DNA from: Acidobacteriota bacterium
GTDB taxonomy: Bacteria; Acidobacteriota; Holophagae; Holophagales; Holophagaceae
DNA length: 64,000 bases
NCBI GenBank assembly: GCA_016192145.1
Contig: JACPUT010000008.1
Coordinates: 1-64,000, forward strand
Reading direction: 5' to 3'
The translations under genes and the position numbers were made by a program. The notes below the pieces were generated by a model, which saw only the letters and a list, made by a program, of their open reading frames with translations, had not been told where the DNA came from and searched no databases. Shown piece by piece: positions 61,415 through 64,000 of the stretch. Position 1 is the first letter of the stretch. The number at the start of each line of letters is the position of its first letter.

Positions 61415-61987
61415 TCATTCCACCCACACCATCATGCTCGCGGTAGCCTCGGGATCGGTACTGCACATGGCCACCACATGAAACCTGCCGAGCCGCTCCG
61501 GGGCCGTGTAGGTGCCATCCTCCGTGATGGTTCCGCCTTCGGCTTCTTCCACGGCCCACACCACTCTCGCCCGGGCCATGCCCTTGATCCGGGCAGTGAA
61601 GAGGCAGGTTCCACCTGGGGATAACCTCATGGAAGAGGGACTGACGGTGACCACCGGCAGCACCCGCACCGGAATGATCCGCCGCATGGGAACCCCATCG
61701 AAACGCCGGGCTCGCAGCACCAGATGGTAGGTGTTGGCCCCCTCGGGTGCCAGGTAGGTCACCCGGGCGCCTCGGCGATTCAGGAACCCGCCCCCATGGA
61801 ATTCCAGCATCTCCCACGTGGGTTCCTCGGCCAGGGGATCCTCCGTCAGAACCTGAAGCGCCAGGCGGCCCTCGACCTGGACGACCGGTTCCGGCGGATC
61901 CACCGCCAGTCCATCGGCCCCGGGATCCCGGCTGCACGCCAAAACCAGCAGAAACGGGAGCGTGAGGGCGGGAAGGCGCGGGCCCAT
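61415..61987 (-). CDS. Lipoprotein with Ig-like domain
   Basis: The protein has 190 aa. A lipoprotein signal ends in LACS (lipobox, Cys about 19). The body has beta segments, SPSSMRLSPGGTCLFTARIKG and DGTYTAPERLGRFHVVA, of the bacterial Ig-like type. It is probably anchored to the outer membrane. It is 32 bases downstream... on the minus strand before the kinase gene in reading order. Ligand unknown. Confidence 0.7.
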   Translation of the reverse strand: MGPRLPALTLPFLLVLACSRDPGADGLAVDPPEPVVQVEGRLALQVLTEDPLAEEPTWEMLEFHGGGFLNRRGARVTYLAPEGANTYHLVLRARRFDGVPMRRIIPVRVLPVVTVSPSSMRLSPGGTCLFTARIKGMARARVVWAVEEAEGGTITEDGTYTAPERLGRFHVVAMCSTDPEATASMMVWVE

Positions 61988-61995
61988 GAGTAGCC

Positions 61996-62421
61996 TCAGG
62001 TCAGGGCCCGAAGGGTCCGGAAGGCCCCGAGGCCGGTACCCGCGAGCATGGCCAGGAGCCCCAGGGTCAGCACCGTGCAGCGGGGCTGCCAGGTGAGGGC
62101 GGGCCCCGCGGCGGCGTACCAGAAGGAGGTGGCGATCAGGATGAGCGACCCTCCGCCCAGCAGCAGGAAGGCCGCCCAGTCCCAATGGGCCGCAGGCCCT
62201 GTTCGCGCCGTCAATGCCGCCAAGGCAAGGTGGAGCAGCCCCAGCACGAGCAGGTAGGTTCGCACAAGTTCATGGATGTACCGGGGGAATGAAGCCATGT
62301 AGGCCACCGCGTCGCCCTTGAGGGCTTCGCTGGCGTTTCGCGCCAGAAACAGGAAGTCGAAGAGGATGCCGGCCACGAGGAAGACAAAGCCAAGGAGGGC
62401 GTAGGCGCGAAGGAGTGGCAT
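61996..62421 (-). CDS. Four-helix membrane protein
   Basis: The protein has 141 aa. It has four hydrophobic segments (about 5-25, 55-75, 85-105, 115-135) and short polar loops. The family is unknown to me. It lies directly upstream of the lipoprotein gene in the same direction, separated by 8 bases. Confidence 0.6.
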   Translation of the reverse strand: MPLLRAYALLGFVFLVAGILFDFLFLARNASEALKGDAVAYMASFPRYIHELVRTYLLVLGLLHLALAALTARTGPAAHWDWAAFLLLGGGSLILIATSFWYAAAGPALTWQPRCTVLTLGLLAMLAGTGLGAFRTLRALT

Positions 62422-62553
62422 GGTGGAATTCCTCTTTGGATTCGAGCGGGATGCGGATCCCAGGCATGGCGGATATCGATCGACGAGGTCGGTGAAGAAG
62501 CGGGGTCATGGAAGCGCCCCGGGTGGGTGATGGACATCCCGGAAGGGCAATGC

Positions 62554-63564
62554 CTACTTTTCTCCCTTCGTCTGGGTCTTGCCTTCCGGGGCGACCAGGA
62601 GGTTCACAGGGACGCTCAGGGTGGGCTCGTCCGGGTCATCCGTTTTTAGGACGAGGTTTTCCCGGTGCATCCCTGGGGCTAAGCTGGCGGGGACGAGCAC
62701 GGTCAGGTCCAGCGCCTTCCCTTCTCGCGTTTCCGGAAGGCGGATTCCGAGGGCGGGGATCTTGGCCGACAGGGCCTCGCTGGACGCCCCTAGGATCCGG
62801 AAGGATTGGCCATCGGCTCGGCTGACCCGTACGGTGGCACGCTGTTCTTGACCCGCCGTCAACCGCATTCCGATCCGGTCGGGGACGATGACGAAGGTTC
62901 GCGCCAGGGACCACATCACGGGCACCGTCAGGGTTCCGTTGGCGGGCTGGGAGGTCTTGATCAGAAAAGCGCCGTTGCCCTGGAGCTGCCCTGGCGGCAG
63001 TTTGGTTGGGTCGAAGCGCAGGTCGAGAACCGTGGTGTCCCCTTCAGTCCGAACTCCACTCGAAAGGTAGGGGACCGTGGCGACATCGAGGGTCTCCACC
63101 TTCGCGGGGACGGTATCGGATTTCAGGCGAAGGCTCAGTTCCCGCGTGCCCCTTCGCGCAACATCGAAGAAGGTGGCTCCAGGGGGATCGGTGTAGAGAT
63201 CGCGGATCACCTCGGCCGCTAGGATCAACGTGGTGGTGGGAGCCTTTGGGTCATTGGATTCCACTTGGATGGTCTTCTCCACCCGGCCCCCAGCGTTGCC
63301 GGCGGTGAAGGTGGTCTCGATGGTGGTGCTCTCCCCCGGCGCCAGGGTGGATTTCCCCAGCACCGTGGAGGTGCAGCCGCAGGAGGGGCGGACGTTGGCA
63401 ATCAGGAGATCCTTGTCCCCGGCGTTGGTGATCTTGAAGCCGTGAGTAGCCTTGGCGGTATTGGTGATCCGGCCGAAATCGTGGCGCGGGAATTCAACCT
63501 GGAGGGACTGGGCATGAGAAATGCACGTTGAAAAAACTATTGCTAGTATGTGAGATTGGGTCAT
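62554..63564 (-). CDS. DUF1573 exported protein
   Basis: This 336-aa protein has a Sec signal (about 1-18) starting at ATG 63564. Residues about 20-115 match the DUF1573 domain: FPRHDFGRITNTAKATHGFKI, NAGDKDLLIANVRPSCGCT and ESTTIETTFTAGNAGG. The Cys-Gly-Cys (CGC) is characteristic. A second beta domain follows. DUF1573 proteins are periplasmic, of unknown function. Confidence 0.8.
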   Translation of the reverse strand: MTQSHILAIVFSTCISHAQSLQVEFPRHDFGRITNTAKATHGFKITNAGDKDLLIANVRPSCGCTSTVLGKSTLAPGESTTIETTFTAGNAGGRVEKTIQVESNDPKAPTTTLILAAEVIRDLYTDPPGATFFDVARRGTRELSLRLKSDTVPAKVETLDVATVPYLSSGVRTEGDTTVLDLRFDPTKLPPGQLQGNGAFLIKTSQPANGTLTVPVMWSLARTFVIVPDRIGMRLTAGQEQRATVRVSRADGQSFRILGASSEALSAKIPALGIRLPETREGKALDLTVLVPASLAPGMHRENLVLKTDDPDEPTLSVPVNLLVAPEGKTQTKGEK

Positions 63565-63658
63565 GAGTTTTCTCTTTGTTTGTGGGTGGTAAATATCCGC
63601 CATCAGGTAGGTCGAATCACGACTTTATGCCATGTCTCGGCTTTCCTGAACTTATCGT

Positions 63659-64000
63659 TCAATTGCCGTTCTTAATCGCGGAAATCTCACTAGCACTGAG
63701 TGCCCTGTTGTAGACGCGAACATCGTCGATTTTGCCTGTGAACCCATACCCAGTACCTGTGCTGATACTGAAGTTGGACGAGGAGTCCTTCAAGGTTCCC
63801 GAGGCACTCGATCCCGCTTCGACGCCATTGATGTAAACCTTGTTGGTCGTACCGTTCGACCAGCCCACCACATGACTCCATTGGTTGAGCGGGATCGTGG
63901 TTGTGGTGTAGACGTTATGGGATGTCCCATCGCAGGTCCCGAAGTGCATCTTCCCGGTGTTGCGCATGTCGAGCCACCACCCGGAATTGGGATAGGCGAG
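63659..64000 (-). CDS. LamG/concanavalin-like protein, C-terminal part cut by window edge
   Basis: The visible 113 residues show the C-terminal half of a LamG fold: PLNQWSHVVGWSNGTTNKVYINGVEAG, then GFTGKIDDVRVYNRALSASEI, which is the standard ending of LamG sandwich domains. The gene extends beyond position 64000. LamG domains bind sugars or protein ligands. It ends 94 bases upstream of the DUF1573 start. Confidence 0.75.
   Translation of the reverse strand, partial: LAYPNSGWWLDMRNTGKMHFGTCDGTSHNVYTTTTIPLNQWSHVVGWSNGTTNKVYINGVEAGSSASGTLKDSSSNFSISTGTGYGFTGKIDDVRVYNRALSASEISAIKNGN

Noticed and set aside
1-64000. CRISPR arrays, tRNA or rRNA genes
   Set aside because: I saw no regularly spaced direct repeats and no tRNA-like cloverleaf or rRNA segment; the only 16S-like string is 13 bases long.

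Overview
The window is high-GC bacterial DNA carrying one large contractile-tailed prophage of roughly 53 kb, with host genes on its right side and an IS fragment plus a Qat anti-phage operon on its left. The host is a Gram-negative: there is a TonB-dependent receptor, a Sec-exported sensor and lipoproteins. The propeller-type hybrid kinase and the overall style of the genes make me think of Acidobacteriota, class Holophagae (Geothrix-like), but this is an impression. There is no rRNA or other marker to prove it.

Left edge (1-5.4 kb). An ISL3-type transposase runs off the window at position 1, with its terminal repeat near 304-339. Next comes a lower-GC four-gene operon on the minus strand, qatA-qatB-qatC-qatD (KAP NTPase, QatB, QueC-like, TatD-like). 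It lies directly downstream of, and in the same direction as, the phage repressor gene (5596-6186), where a lysogen would be expected to express it.

Phage module 1 (5.6-34.1 kb). A repressor, an operator/promoter region and a ParB-methyltransferase are followed by the packaging and head genes: small and large terminase, portal, MuF-like protein, prohead protease, a scaffold-like protein and a major capsid protein with an inserted Ig/FN3-like domain. Two minus-strand blocks interrupt the head genes. One is a small SDH/ClpP-class protease cassette (14741-15951). The other contains a 1605-aa protein with a SNF2-type helicase and a 632-aa low-complexity protein, which are candidates for DNA-ejected polyvalent proteins. 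The baseplate genes follow: LysM-gp25, gpJ, hub fused to a lytic transglycosylase, spike, and a neck/tail protein.

Cargo (34.1-46.0 kb). Between the baseplate and the tail-fibre genes lies about 12 kb that is not phage-like. It holds an isochorismatase-like hydrolase, a frameshifted PAS protein with a 10-G tract, a GNAT acetyltransferase, a 1300-aa hybrid histidine kinase, a TonB receptor, a small periplasmic binding-like protein, an XRE-ImmA/IrrE plus PIN pair and a DUF2188 gene.

Phage module 2 (46.0-59.1 kb). A minus-strand pair encodes a tail fibre of seven Ig-like repeats ending in a Hint (intein-like) domain, and a gpI-like protein. Plus-strand genes then encode a tail protein, sheath, tube, chaperone-like proteins, a Cys-motif protein, the tape measure, membrane proteins and a second transglycosylase. 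I see no integrase or transposase for this phage in the window.

Right edge (59.2-64 kb). This looks like host chromosome: a membrane protein, a receiver-histidine kinase whose phospho-Asp is Glu, a lipoprotein, a small membrane protein, a DUF1573 protein and a partial LamG protein.
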